Source: Actinomycetota bacterium (GTDB taxonomy: Bacteria > Actinomycetota > Actinomycetes > S36-B12). Taken from it: a stretch of DNA of 5,578 bases. The notes under the pieces were generated by a model that worked only from the letters and a program-made list of their open reading frames with translations, was not told where the DNA came from and ran no database searches. Position numbers and translations under genes: made by a program. How positions within the stretch are numbered: position 1 is the stretch's first letter; every line of letters starts with the position of its first letter. The stretch is taken from positions 1 through 5,578 of the forward strand of contig WLHM01000097.1 in the NCBI GenBank assembly GCA_009702725.1, written 5' to 3'. Below are positions 1 through 5,548 of this stretch, one piece after another.

Positions 1-39
1 ACGGTTTAGTGATGACAGCCCCCTTTGAGTCTGTTTACT

Positions 40-67
40 TTAACAACTGAAGAACTTTTCATATGTT
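40..67 (+). promoter_or_regulatory. Candidate sigma-70-type promoter (weak)
   Basis: TTAACA at 40-45 (one mismatch to TTGACA) is followed after 16 bp by TATGTT at 62-67 (four of six matches to TATAAT). If used, transcription would start near 74 and leave a leader of about 260 nt containing the repeats. A competing AT-rich element, TATTTA at 239-244, would give a short leader instead. Both are pattern matches only, and actinobacterial promoters are poorly predicted by eye. Confidence 0.2.
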
Positions 68-106
68 AGGGCGTCACTGCTGTGCTAAATGCTGGTTTCG
101 CAGACT

Positions 107-150
107 GGGGCACAGCTGGGTCACGGCTGGGTCACGGCTGGGTCACGGCT
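107..150 (+). repeat. 11-bp tandem repeat, four units
   Basis: Three perfect copies of GGGTCACGGCT lie head to tail at 118-128, 129-139 and 140-150. A degenerate first copy (GGGGCACAGCT, two mismatches) is at 107-117. A related element, GTCACTGCTGTG, lies at 73-84 and differs by one base from GTCACGGCTGTG at 142-153. The 11-bp period is close to one helical turn, so each GTCAC would face the same side of the DNA. That is compatible with a cooperative protein-binding array, but also with simple replication slippage. It is not a CRISPR array because there are no spacers. Confidence 0.85.
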
Positions 151-161
151 GTGGATATGTA

Positions 162-177
162 TGTGATCCCCGTCACT
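162..177. promoter_or_regulatory. Candidate CRP/GlxR-family operator
   Basis: The sequence TGTGATCCCCGTCACT matches the CRP-family consensus TGTGA-N6-TCACA at nine of ten conserved positions with the correct 6-bp spacing. CRP/GlxR-type regulators are known to control rpf-type cell-wall genes in mycobacteria and corynebacteria, which makes the site plausible upstream of a lysozyme-like gene. It lies about 160 bp before the start codon. No clearly positioned -10 box fixes whether the site would activate or repress. Confidence 0.45.
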
Positions 178-323
178 CACAGCTCAGACGCCATAGCGGA
201 AGCACGTGGGAAATTCATACTTATGACCGTTTTGGACCTATTTAAGGGTGAGATCTAACACCTCGGGTTAACGTGACAGTTTGGCGATCACAGGGCACGG
301 TAGAGCCTAGACATTGGCCAACT

Positions 324-328
324 AGGGG
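324..328 (+). promoter_or_regulatory. Ribosome binding site deciding the start at 337
   Basis: AGGGG ends 8 nt before GTG at 337, which is good Shine-Dalgarno spacing. The next in-frame start, ATG at 343, would sit 14 nt away. This favours GTG 337, although ATG 343 changes the protein by only two residues. Confidence 0.5.
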
Positions 329-336
329 ATCGGCGG

Positions 337-891
337 GTGAATATGCGAGGGAAAAGAATCGGTGTGCTGGGAGTTGCAGTTGCGGTAGCACTCGCACTGT
401 TGGCTTCTGGGCCCGTAGCGCTGGCTGATGAAGCGCCAACAGGGGATAACCAGGGACAACCCACCGCTTCAGACCGCGAGCAGATCGAGTTGGCTTTAGC
501 CCAAGGCGACTTCAAGGCAGCCGATCGCCACGGCCTAATGATCAGCCTGTACCAGGGCAAATGGTTCATGCCCAAGCGCGAGAAGGTGCGCCGCTGCATA
601 GTGAAACGTGAGAGTGGCGCCAACTACCGGGCCGTCAGCGCCGGCGGCCGCTACCGCGGCGCGTATCAGATGAACCGGCGCCTAGCTGTTGGCGCGTCGT
701 GGATGATGCAGGGCGAAGTCCGCAAAGAACTTGGTGCCGAGGCCGTGAAAATTGTTAAGGCCTTACGTAATAAGCCAACCCAGCAGTGGAACCGTTACTG
801 GCAAGATCGGGCCTTTTGGACCATCTGGCGGGGCGGCAAGGGCAAGAGCCACTGGCGCGGCGGCGCCCACGGCTGCCTGCAGCGTCGGTAA
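337..891 (+). CDS. Secreted transglycosylase-like (lysozyme/Rpf-like fold) protein
   Basis: The 184-residue product is predicted to be exported and to act on peptidoglycan. Residues 4-30 form a signal peptide: a basic start (RGKR), a hydrophobic Val/Ala/Leu core, and a likely cleavage site after ALA-30. A polar, acidic linker runs to about residue 80. The domain that follows carries RRCIVKRESGANYRAVS (85-101) and GRYRGAYQMN (104-113). This is the pattern of actinobacterial transglycosylase-like domains, with Glu92 the likely catalytic acid. The tail is rich in Trp and Gly (QDRAFWTIW, 156-164; GKGKSHWRGG, 167-176). Cys87 and Cys180 are the only cysteines and could form a disulfide outside the cell. 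The GTG start follows AGGGG. Its stop TAA directly abuts the stop of the convergent fumarase gene. Hydrolase activity is inferred from motif resemblance. It could be a lysozyme-like protein without true Rpf resuscitation activity. Confidence 0.8.
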   Translation: MNMRGKRIGVLGVAVAVALALLASGPVALADEAPTGDNQGQPTASDREQIELALAQGDFKAADRHGLMISLYQGKWFMPKREKVRRCIVKRESGANYRAVSAGGRYRGAYQMNRRLAVGASWMMQGEVRKELGAEAVKIVKALRNKPTQQWNRYWQDRAFWTIWRGGKGKSHWRGGAHGCLQRR

Positions 892-2553
892 CTACTTAGG
901 AGGCCCGACCGGTATTCGGGCCGATATAGGCCGCATGGTTTCCGCGAAGAAGTCGTTGCCTTTGTCATCGACGACGACGAACGCCGGGAAGTCAACGACT
1001 TCGATACGCCACACGGCTTCCATGCCAAGCTCAGGGAAGTCGAGTACTTCAACTTTGGTGATGTTGTCCTGGGCTAGGCGCGCGGCCGGCCCACCAATTG
1101 ACCCGAGATAAAATCCTCCGTTGGCCTTGCAGGCTTCGGTAACGGCTTTGCTTCGATTGCCCTTGGCAAGCATGACGAATGAGCCACCTGCTTTTTGAAA
1201 AAGGTCTACGTACCCATCCATGCGGCCGGCAGTTGTTGGACCGAATGACCCCGACGCGTAGCCTTCGGGAGTCTTTGCTGGACCCGCGTAATAGACCGCG
1301 TGATTCCTGAAATATTCAGGTAGTGGTTCGCCACGATCCAGCATTGCCTTAATCCGGGCGTGTGCTAAATCGCGCGCAACGATCAAGGATCCAGTGAGCG
1401 ACACCCGGGTTTTGACCGGGAGTGCATGTAGTTGCGCCCTGACTTCATCCATTGGCACATCGAGATTTATTCGCACTACTTCGTTGTCGAGCGCCTTCTC
1501 CTCGATTTCCGGTAGGTAATGCGCTGGCTCACGCTCTAACTCCTCAAGGAACACCCCCTCGGGGGTAATTTTCGCTAGTGCCTGGCGGTCGGCTGAACAG
1601 GAAACAGCAATTGCGACCGGGCACGACGCGCCATGTCGTGGCAGTCGAATAACTCTGACGTCATGACAGAAATACTTACCGCCGAATTGCGCCCCGATCC
1701 CGAACTCCTGGGTCATCTTCCAGATCTCCTGCTCCATCGCAAGATCACGGAAACCATGTCCGGTGGGTGAACCATGGACGGGCAGGGAGTCGTAGTAGCG
1801 GGCGCTCGCATACTTGGCTGTCTTGACCGCAAACTCTGCGCTCGTGCCGCCCACAACTACGGCTAGGTGATACGGCGGGCAGGCGGCGGTACCGATACTG
1901 CGGAGTTTTTCATCCAGGAAAGTCGCAAAGGACTCAGGATTCAATAAGGCGGCCGTTTCTTGATACAGGAAACTTTTGTTCGCACTACCGCCACCTTTGG
2001 CCATGAAAAGAAACTCGTATGAGGCCTCGTGGCCGGCATGATCATTTGTATAGATCTCGATTTGTGCGGGAAGGTTGTTTCCCGTATTTCGTTCCTCCCA
2101 CATGGTTATTGGCGCCAGCTGGGAGTAGCGCAAGTTCAGCTTTTGGTAGGCGTCGAAGATGCCAGCGGAAAGGTGCTCGGCATCCTCGCCCATGGTCCAG
2201 ACATTTTTACCGCGCTTACCCATGACAATCGCGGTGCCGGTGTCCTGGCACATCGGTAATACTCCGCCAGCTGAAATATTTGCATTCTTGAGGAGATCCA
2301 GGGCGACGAAGCGGTCATTGGGGCTGGCCTCTGGGTCCTTCAAAATCGACGCAAGTTGCTCGAGGTGCCCGGGCCGGAGCAGGTGCGAAATGTCCTTGAT
2401 GGCTTCATACGCCAGGAGTCGAAGGGCTCCAGGATCCACTTGCAAGAAAGTGCGCCCTTCGGCCGACACGGTCGAAACGCCCTCGGAGGTGATTAGCCGG
2501 TACTTGGTGGTGTCCTCGGCGATGGGCAAGAGGTCTTGGTACTGAAAGTCCAT
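892..2553 (-). CDS. Class I fumarate hydratase (iron-sulfur fumarase)
   Basis: This 553-residue enzyme interconverts fumarate and L-malate in the TCA cycle. It closely follows E. coli FumA/FumB (548 residues) along its whole length as the fused single-chain form. The three cysteines expected to hold the 4Fe-4S cluster are present: Cys102 in CQDTGT, Cys225 in TAACPPYH and Cys319 in VSCSAD. Other family blocks are AKGGGSANKSFLYQET (185-200), GAQFGGKYF (287-295), YAGPAKTPEGYASG (422-435), MLAKGNRS (461-468) and GSIGGPAA (484-491). A start at ATG 2553 is chosen because MDFQYQDLLP aligns with the family N-terminus. The open frame extends upstream to 2697, but that adds 48 unrelated residues overlapping glpX. 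ATG 2553 lies 4 nt after the glpX stop (TGAGGGCATG), with only a poorly spaced GAGGG, so translation is probably coupled. Class I fumarases are oxygen-sensitive. No class II fumC is present in the window. Confidence 0.95.
   Translation of the reverse strand: MDFQYQDLLPIAEDTTKYRLITSEGVSTVSAEGRTFLQVDPGALRLLAYEAIKDISHLLRPGHLEQLASILKDPEASPNDRFVALDLLKNANISAGGVLPMCQDTGTAIVMGKRGKNVWTMGEDAEHLSAGIFDAYQKLNLRYSQLAPITMWEERNTGNNLPAQIEIYTNDHAGHEASYEFLFMAKGGGSANKSFLYQETAALLNPESFATFLDEKLRSIGTAACPPYHLAVVVGGTSAEFAVKTAKYASARYYDSLPVHGSPTGHGFRDLAMEQEIWKMTQEFGIGAQFGGKYFCHDVRVIRLPRHGASCPVAIAVSCSADRQALAKITPEGVFLEELEREPAHYLPEIEEKALDNEVVRINLDVPMDEVRAQLHALPVKTRVSLTGSLIVARDLAHARIKAMLDRGEPLPEYFRNHAVYYAGPAKTPEGYASGSFGPTTAGRMDGYVDLFQKAGGSFVMLAKGNRSKAVTEACKANGGFYLGSIGGPAARLAQDNITKVEVLDFPELGMEAVWRIEVVDFPAFVVVDDKGNDFFAETMRPISARIPVGPPK
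902..922. terminator. Hairpin at the convergent gene junction, possible bidirectional terminator
   Basis: A perfect 7-bp GC-rich inverted repeat, GGCCCGA (902-908) and TCGGGCC (916-922), encloses a 7-nt loop. It starts 10 nt after the TAA of the plus-strand gene and lies inside the last codons of the minus-strand fumarase. An alternative GGCC/GGCC pairing (919-922 with 929-932) overlaps it. There is no U-tract on either side, so it is not a classical intrinsic terminator. U-tract-poor hairpins have been proposed as terminators in Actinobacteria. Confidence 0.35.
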
Positions 2554-2557
2554 GCCC

Positions 2558-3571
2558 TCAGAGTAGACCTGTACGCCTTGGAGGCTTGGGGTGCTCACAC
2601 TGTAATTCACGGATTGTGCCGCTCTTGCTTCGCATGACGATTGAATGGGTGGTAGGACCGTTCGGGCCGAAGTGGACTCCGCGGAGTAGATCCCCATCAG
2701 TTATGCCCGTTGCGCAGAAGAAGATGTTGTCTCCGGTGACCAAATCATCGGTGGTCAGTACCCGCTCAAGATCGTGGCCGGCATCAAGGGCCTTGCGGCG
2801 CTCTGCGTCATCGCGCGGCCACAGGCGAGCCTGGATCGTGCCTCCGAGGCAGGCCATCGCACAGGCTGCGATTATTCCTTCGGGAGTGCCACCAATCCCG
2901 GCAAGTAGGTCAACGCCGGTACCTGGTCGCGCGGCCATGATGGCGCCGGCTACGTCACCGTCGGTAATGAATTTGATTCGGGCACCCGCTTTGCGAACAT
3001 CATCGACAAGTTTTTCGTGCCTCGGGCGATCAAGTATGCAAACGGTCAAGTCTGCGACGCTCTCACCTTTGCGTTTTGCTAACTGTTCTAGGTTCCAGGA
3101 GATGGGAGCGGTGATGTCGATGACATCTCCGCATTGGGGGCCGACCACGAGCTTGTCCATATAGAAGACCGCACTTGGATCAAACATGGCCCCGCGCTCT
3201 GCCACGGCGATAACCGCGATGGCATTGGGCATTCCTTTTGCCGCCAAAGTGGTGCCATCGATTGGGTCAACGGCAACATCGGCTTCTGGGCCGGTGCCAT
3301 CTCCTACGCGCTCACCGTTGAAAAGCATCGGGGCATCATCTTTTTCGCCTTCGCCGATGACGACGACGCCGTTCATTGACACACTTCCGATCAAAGAGCG
3401 CATAGCGTTGACGGCGGCAGCGTCGGCGCCATTTTTGTCGCCACGTCCAACCCACCTGGCGGCGGCGATAGCAGCGGTTTCGGTAACGCGCACCAATTCA
3501 AGTGCAAGGTTGCGGTCAGGGACGTCGCCGCTAGTGACCAAGGCGCTCGGACCGCTTATATTGGGCTCCAC
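2558..3571 (-). CDS. glpX: Class II fructose-1,6-bisphosphatase GlpX
   Basis: This cytoplasmic 337-residue enzyme removes the 1-phosphate from fructose 1,6-bisphosphate, the committed step of gluconeogenesis. Family landmarks appear in order: GRGDKNGAD (42-50), IGEGEKDDAPML (72-83), DPIDGTT (102-108), DRPRHEKL (181-188), ITDGDVAGAI (202-211), GIGGTPEGIIA (225-235) and FFCATGITDGDLL (near 285). Asp45, Glu76, Asp102/Asp105 and Glu231 correspond to known metal and catalytic positions of E. coli GlpX. The start is GTG at 3571, preceded by a weak AGG about 10 nt upstream. Length matches E. coli GlpX. However, after SKSGTIR the tail is short and basic (PKPPRRTGLL). It lacks the HRLSKLxxYSxIDF-type ending of mycobacterial and Streptomyces homologues. 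It is first in a probable glpX-fumarase operon and divergent from the DUF4245 gene. Confidence 0.95.
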   Translation of the reverse strand: MEPNISGPSALVTSGDVPDRNLALELVRVTETAAIAAARWVGRGDKNGADAAAVNAMRSLIGSVSMNGVVVIGEGEKDDAPMLFNGERVGDGTGPEADVAVDPIDGTTLAAKGMPNAIAVIAVAERGAMFDPSAVFYMDKLVVGPQCGDVIDITAPISWNLEQLAKRKGESVADLTVCILDRPRHEKLVDDVRKAGARIKFITDGDVAGAIMAARPGTGVDLLAGIGGTPEGIIAACAMACLGGTIQARLWPRDDAERRKALDAGHDLERVLTTDDLVTGDNIFFCATGITDGDLLRGVHFGPNGPTTHSIVMRSKSGTIRELQCEHPKPPRRTGLL

Positions 3572-3637
3572 GCGGTGAGCCTAGCGGTTTGGAGCGGTGC
3601 GTTCGCGCCTGAACTCTGAATGCAGCATCATTAAGCG
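3572..3637. promoter_or_regulatory. Divergent intergenic region between glpX and the DUF4245 gene
   Basis: These 66 bp must hold the promoters for both directions unless those lie inside the genes. GCGGT occurs at 3573, 3584, 3594 and 3635, all in the same orientation. AGCGGT at 3583-3588 and 3593-3598 is spaced exactly 10 bp. A small palindrome, ATGCAGCAT, lies at 3620-3628. CATCAT at 3626-3631 is placed so that a plus-strand transcript could begin at the GTG itself (leaderless), which would explain the absence of a Shine-Dalgarno site there. No convincing -35/-10 pair is visible for glpX. Confidence 0.35.
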
Positions 3638-4183
3638 GTGACCACCCCTAAGCCGACCGGGCGCCCCAATGCAAGGATGCGCCAAACAGTGGGCGACATG
3701 GTTCGGTCGATGGGCCTGGTGCTTGCCCTGATTGCGGTGATTTTACTGGTGACACTCCGGCCGCAACCCGATGCGGTCAAAGTTGTGGATCCGACGCAGG
3801 TGCTGATTTCAGCCAGGGCGCTGGCGCCCTTTGCGGTGGAGATACCTCAAGGCCTAGCGGGGTATCAGGTCACAAGTGCGAGGTGGCAGGAGACTTCGGC
3901 GTCGGCGGGTGATCCAGTACTGCACCTCGGTTACGTGACCCCGGGTACTGAGTATGTGCAATTTAGCCAATCCGCTGCTGATAACCCGAAATTTATTGAT
4001 GAGCAAACAGCCGGTGGAATCCTGACTGATCAAGTCACGCTGGGCGGTCAGATTTGGCAGCATTACGAATCCCCGGAGCGTCGGTCATTGGTGCGCACAG
4101 TCAACGGGGTAACCACGGTAATCAGTGGCACCACTGCCCAAGGTGAACTTGAGCGAGTGGCGAGCTCGTTGACCGCTGGCTAG
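3638..4183 (+). CDS. DUF4245 single-pass membrane protein
   Basis: The 181-residue protein has a short basic, Pro-rich N-terminus that is probably cytoplasmic, and one hydrophobic segment (about 25-40, MGLVLALIAVILLVTL). The rest is a soluble domain expected outside the membrane. Two stretches resemble the DUF4245 family, including mycobacterial Rv1100: GYVTPGTEYVQFSQSAAD (98-115) and IWQHYESPERRSLVRTVNG near the C-terminus. The family has no assigned biochemical function. Its place next to glpX is conserved in mycobacteria, which supports the family call but does not prove a shared role. GTG at 3638 has no Shine-Dalgarno site, so a leaderless start is possible. The alternative ATG at 3677 would trim 13 residues without touching the membrane segment. 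Its TAG stop sits in a CTAG shared with the stop of xseB. Confidence 0.85.
   Translation: MTTPKPTGRPNARMRQTVGDMVRSMGLVLALIAVILLVTLRPQPDAVKVVDPTQVLISARALAPFAVEIPQGLAGYQVTSARWQETSASAGDPVLHLGYVTPGTEYVQFSQSAADNPKFIDEQTAGGILTDQVTLGGQIWQHYESPERRSLVRTVNGVTTVISGTTAQGELERVASSLTAG
4180..4183. other. CTAG shared by two convergent stop codons
   Basis: The palindrome CTAG supplies TAG to the plus-strand DUF4245 gene (4181-4183) and TAG to the minus-strand xseB gene (4182-4180). The genes overlap by 4 bp, leaving no intergenic space for a separate terminator. Confidence 0.9.
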
Positions 4184-4392
4184 TCGGGCGCCTTGGCTTG
4201 ATCGAGTCGTGCGCGAGTGGTGTCGAGCCAGCCCTGGCACACAGCTGCCAGCGCTTCACCGCGTTCCCAGAGTGCTAATGACTCTTCCAAAGTGAGCCCC
4301 CCGGCCTCGAGTTGCTGCACGATCTTCGCGAGCTCATCACGTGAGCTTTCAAAACTTGGGGCTTGGGCTTCATCTGACTTCTTTGCGGTCAT
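4180..4392 (-). CDS. xseB: Exodeoxyribonuclease VII small subunit
   Basis: This 70-residue subunit binds XseA in several copies per large subunit to form exonuclease VII, which cuts single-stranded DNA into acid-soluble oligonucleotides from both ends. The diagnostic family signature is present: FESSRDELAKIVQQLEAG (14-31) followed by LTLEESLALWERGEAL (33-48), predicted to form a helical hairpin. Length is normal for the family. The ATG overlaps the xseA stop as ATGA (4389-4392), and a strong AAGGAG (4398-4403) lies 5 nt upstream inside the end of xseA. The gene therefore has its own ribosome binding site as well as likely coupling. The C-terminus (DQAKAPD) ends at a TAG that overlaps the DUF4245 stop on the other strand. 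Confidence 0.95.
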   Translation of the reverse strand: MTAKKSDEAQAPSFESSRDELAKIVQQLEAGGLTLEESLALWERGEALAAVCQGWLDTTRARLDQAKAPD

Positions 4393-5537
4393 CGGATCTC
4401 CTTAATTCGAGTCGCGGCGAAGCGCCCCTTGGCCAAGCGGATGTCGACGATTTGCTCGTCCTTTACTTGTGTTTCATCACGAACAATCGAACCGTCAGCA
4501 GCAAGAACGATGGAGTAGCCGCGATCAAGGGTTGCAGCTGGGGATAGTGAACGAACCTGTGCGGCTAGGTGCGCTACCTGAGCGCCCGATCGTTCAACGA
4601 TATGGCTTATCACCGTTGTCATCCGGCGGCGATGATCGCGAATTTGCGTTGCTTCACGTTCGAATTGATTTGCCACCGACACTCTTGCTCGATTGCGCAG
4701 GCCATTAACTATCGACTCCTGTTCGACTAGTGAAGGCACTACTCGTTTGGCGGCATCGGTTGGGGTTGATGCGCGTAAGTCCGCGACGAAATCCAAGAGT
4801 GGCGCGTCTTGCTCATGGCCAATCGCACTGACAATTGGTGTACGGCAAGTGCTGACCGCTCGAATCATGCTCTCGTTACTAAATGGGAGTAGATCTTCGA
4901 CGCTGCCGCCACCGCGGGTGATGATGATTACGTCAACCTCTGCGACAGCCTCAAGTTCTTGCAGCGCGCCGATCACCTCAGGTACGCATTGCACACCTTG
5001 CACCGCGACTTCGCGGATCTCAAACTCAATTCCCGGCCAACGTTCGTTGGCATTAACAGTTACGTCGTGCATCGCCGCGCTTCCGCGTCCGCAAATTAGT
5101 CCAATTTTACGGGGCAGGAACGGCAGCGGTTTCTTCCGCTCTGCCGCGAACAACCCTTCGGCGGCGAGCAAGGCGCGCAGGCGCTCGAGTTGGGCTAGGA
5201 GGTCTCCGATCCCGACGGCGCGAATTTGTTTGGCCCGAAACTGGAGGCTCCCCTTGCCGGTATAGAACTCCGGTTGCGCGAACACGATGATCCGTTGCCC
5301 GGCTGCTACCGGTGGCTCCACGGCCCCGAGCACTTTCGCGTCGGCCACGATGGTGATCGACATCTCGACGTCGGGGTCACGCAATGTTAAATAGAACTGC
5401 CGGGCGCCAGGGCGCGGGCGATACTCGGCGACTTGGCCATCTATCCAGATTGCCCCTAGGCGGCCAACCCACTCAGCAACCGCCCGCGAGACAGTGCGGA
5501 CTGCCGCCGGTTCCTCCGGGGTGGTCTGCAGTGCCAT
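4389..5537 (-). CDS. xseA: Exodeoxyribonuclease VII large subunit
   Basis: This 382-residue catalytic subunit acts with XseB in the cytoplasm on single-stranded DNA during repair and recombination. An N-terminal OB-fold (about 10-110, including the IWIDGQVAEYR and FYLTLRD strands) precedes the nuclease core. Core motifs are IGLICGRGSAAMHDV (145-159), IIITRGGGSVEDLLPFSNE (204-222), and SAIGHEQDAPLLDFVADLRASTPTDAAKRV (237-266). This Gly/Asp/His-rich pattern is typical of XseA. A helical region (270-330) is the likely XseB-binding part. The RGYSIV motif (339-344) and a short C-terminal domain follow. It is shorter than E. coli XseA (456), as is common in Actinobacteria, and nothing essential appears missing. 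ATG 5537 is supported by AAGGAGG 4 nt upstream. It ends in ATGA overlap with xseB. Confidence 0.95.
   Translation of the reverse strand: MALQTTPEEPAAVRTVSRAVAEWVGRLGAIWIDGQVAEYRPRPGARQFYLTLRDPDVEMSITIVADAKVLGAVEPPVAAGQRIIVFAQPEFYTGKGSLQFRAKQIRAVGIGDLLAQLERLRALLAAEGLFAAERKKPLPFLPRKIGLICGRGSAAMHDVTVNANERWPGIEFEIREVAVQGVQCVPEVIGALQELEAVAEVDVIIITRGGGSVEDLLPFSNESMIRAVSTCRTPIVSAIGHEQDAPLLDFVADLRASTPTDAAKRVVPSLVEQESIVNGLRNRARVSVANQFEREATQIRDHRRRMTTVISHIVERSGAQVAHLAAQVRSLSPAATLDRGYSIVLAADGSIVRDETQVKDEQIVDIRLAKGRFAATRIKEIR
4398..4403 (-). promoter_or_regulatory. Shine-Dalgarno site of xseB within xseA
   Basis: AAGGAG on the minus strand lies 5 nt before the xseB ATG and is embedded in the final Lys-Glu-Ile codons of xseA. 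It indicates that xseB can be initiated independently and probably at a high rate, in keeping with the excess of small subunit in the exonuclease VII complex. Confidence 0.7.
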
Positions 5538-5541
5538 TCGG

Positions 5542-5548
5542 CCTCCTT
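5542..5548 (-). promoter_or_regulatory. Strong Shine-Dalgarno site of xseA
   Basis: Read on the minus strand, AAGGAGG lies 4 nt before ATG 5537. It is close to a full anti-16S match and fixes the xseA start. About 30 bases remain beyond it (5549-5578), too few to recognise a promoter or the neighbouring gene. Confidence 0.8.

Larger units (their letters stand above)
1..336. other. Non-coding leader/regulatory region upstream of the transglycosylase-like gene
   Basis: This stretch has no reading frame that looks like a protein. The one plus-strand open frame (about 63-245) encodes a Cys/His/Arg/Gly-rich peptide, part of which is only translated tandem repeat, and it has no good ribosome binding site. 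The region contains an 11-bp tandem repeat (107-150), a CRP-like palindrome (162-177), alternating copies of GCTGTG and CACAGC, and possible promoter hexamers. In a window where every other gene junction is 66 bp or less, 336 bp of non-coding DNA stands out and suggests elaborate control of the gene at 337. The left edge may include the end of another transcription unit, but no gene end is recognisable. Confidence 0.6.

Noticed and set aside
107..150. CRISPR array
   Set aside because: Units are 11 bp and directly adjacent with no spacers, and no cas gene is nearby.
63..245. Open frame of 60 codons across the tandem repeats
   Set aside because: The product is biased toward Cys, His, Arg and Gly, part of it is repeat translation, it has no good ribosome binding site, and it resembles no family I know.
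272..292. Second CRP-type site (CGTGA ... TCACA)
   Set aside because: The half sites are separated by 11 bp instead of the 6 bp needed for the CRP-family dimer.
180..336. c-di-AMP (ydaO) riboswitch, expected in front of some actinobacterial rpf genes
   Set aside because: I could not recognise its conserved core blocks by eye. An Rfam covariance search would be decisive.
2554..2697. N-terminal extension of fumarase to ATG 2697 (601 residues)
   Set aside because: It overlaps the conserved end of glpX, and the added 48 residues have no family counterpart. MDFQYQDLLP at ATG 2553 matches the normal class I N-terminus and length.
2586..3578. Long plus-strand open frames opposite glpX
   Set aside because: They are Ser/Arg/Pro-rich antisense shadows of a well-conserved gene and show no domain of their own.
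4693..5265. 190-codon plus-strand open frame opposite xseA
   Set aside because: It is a Ser/Arg/Thr-rich shadow of xseA, whose motifs are unmistakable on the minus strand.
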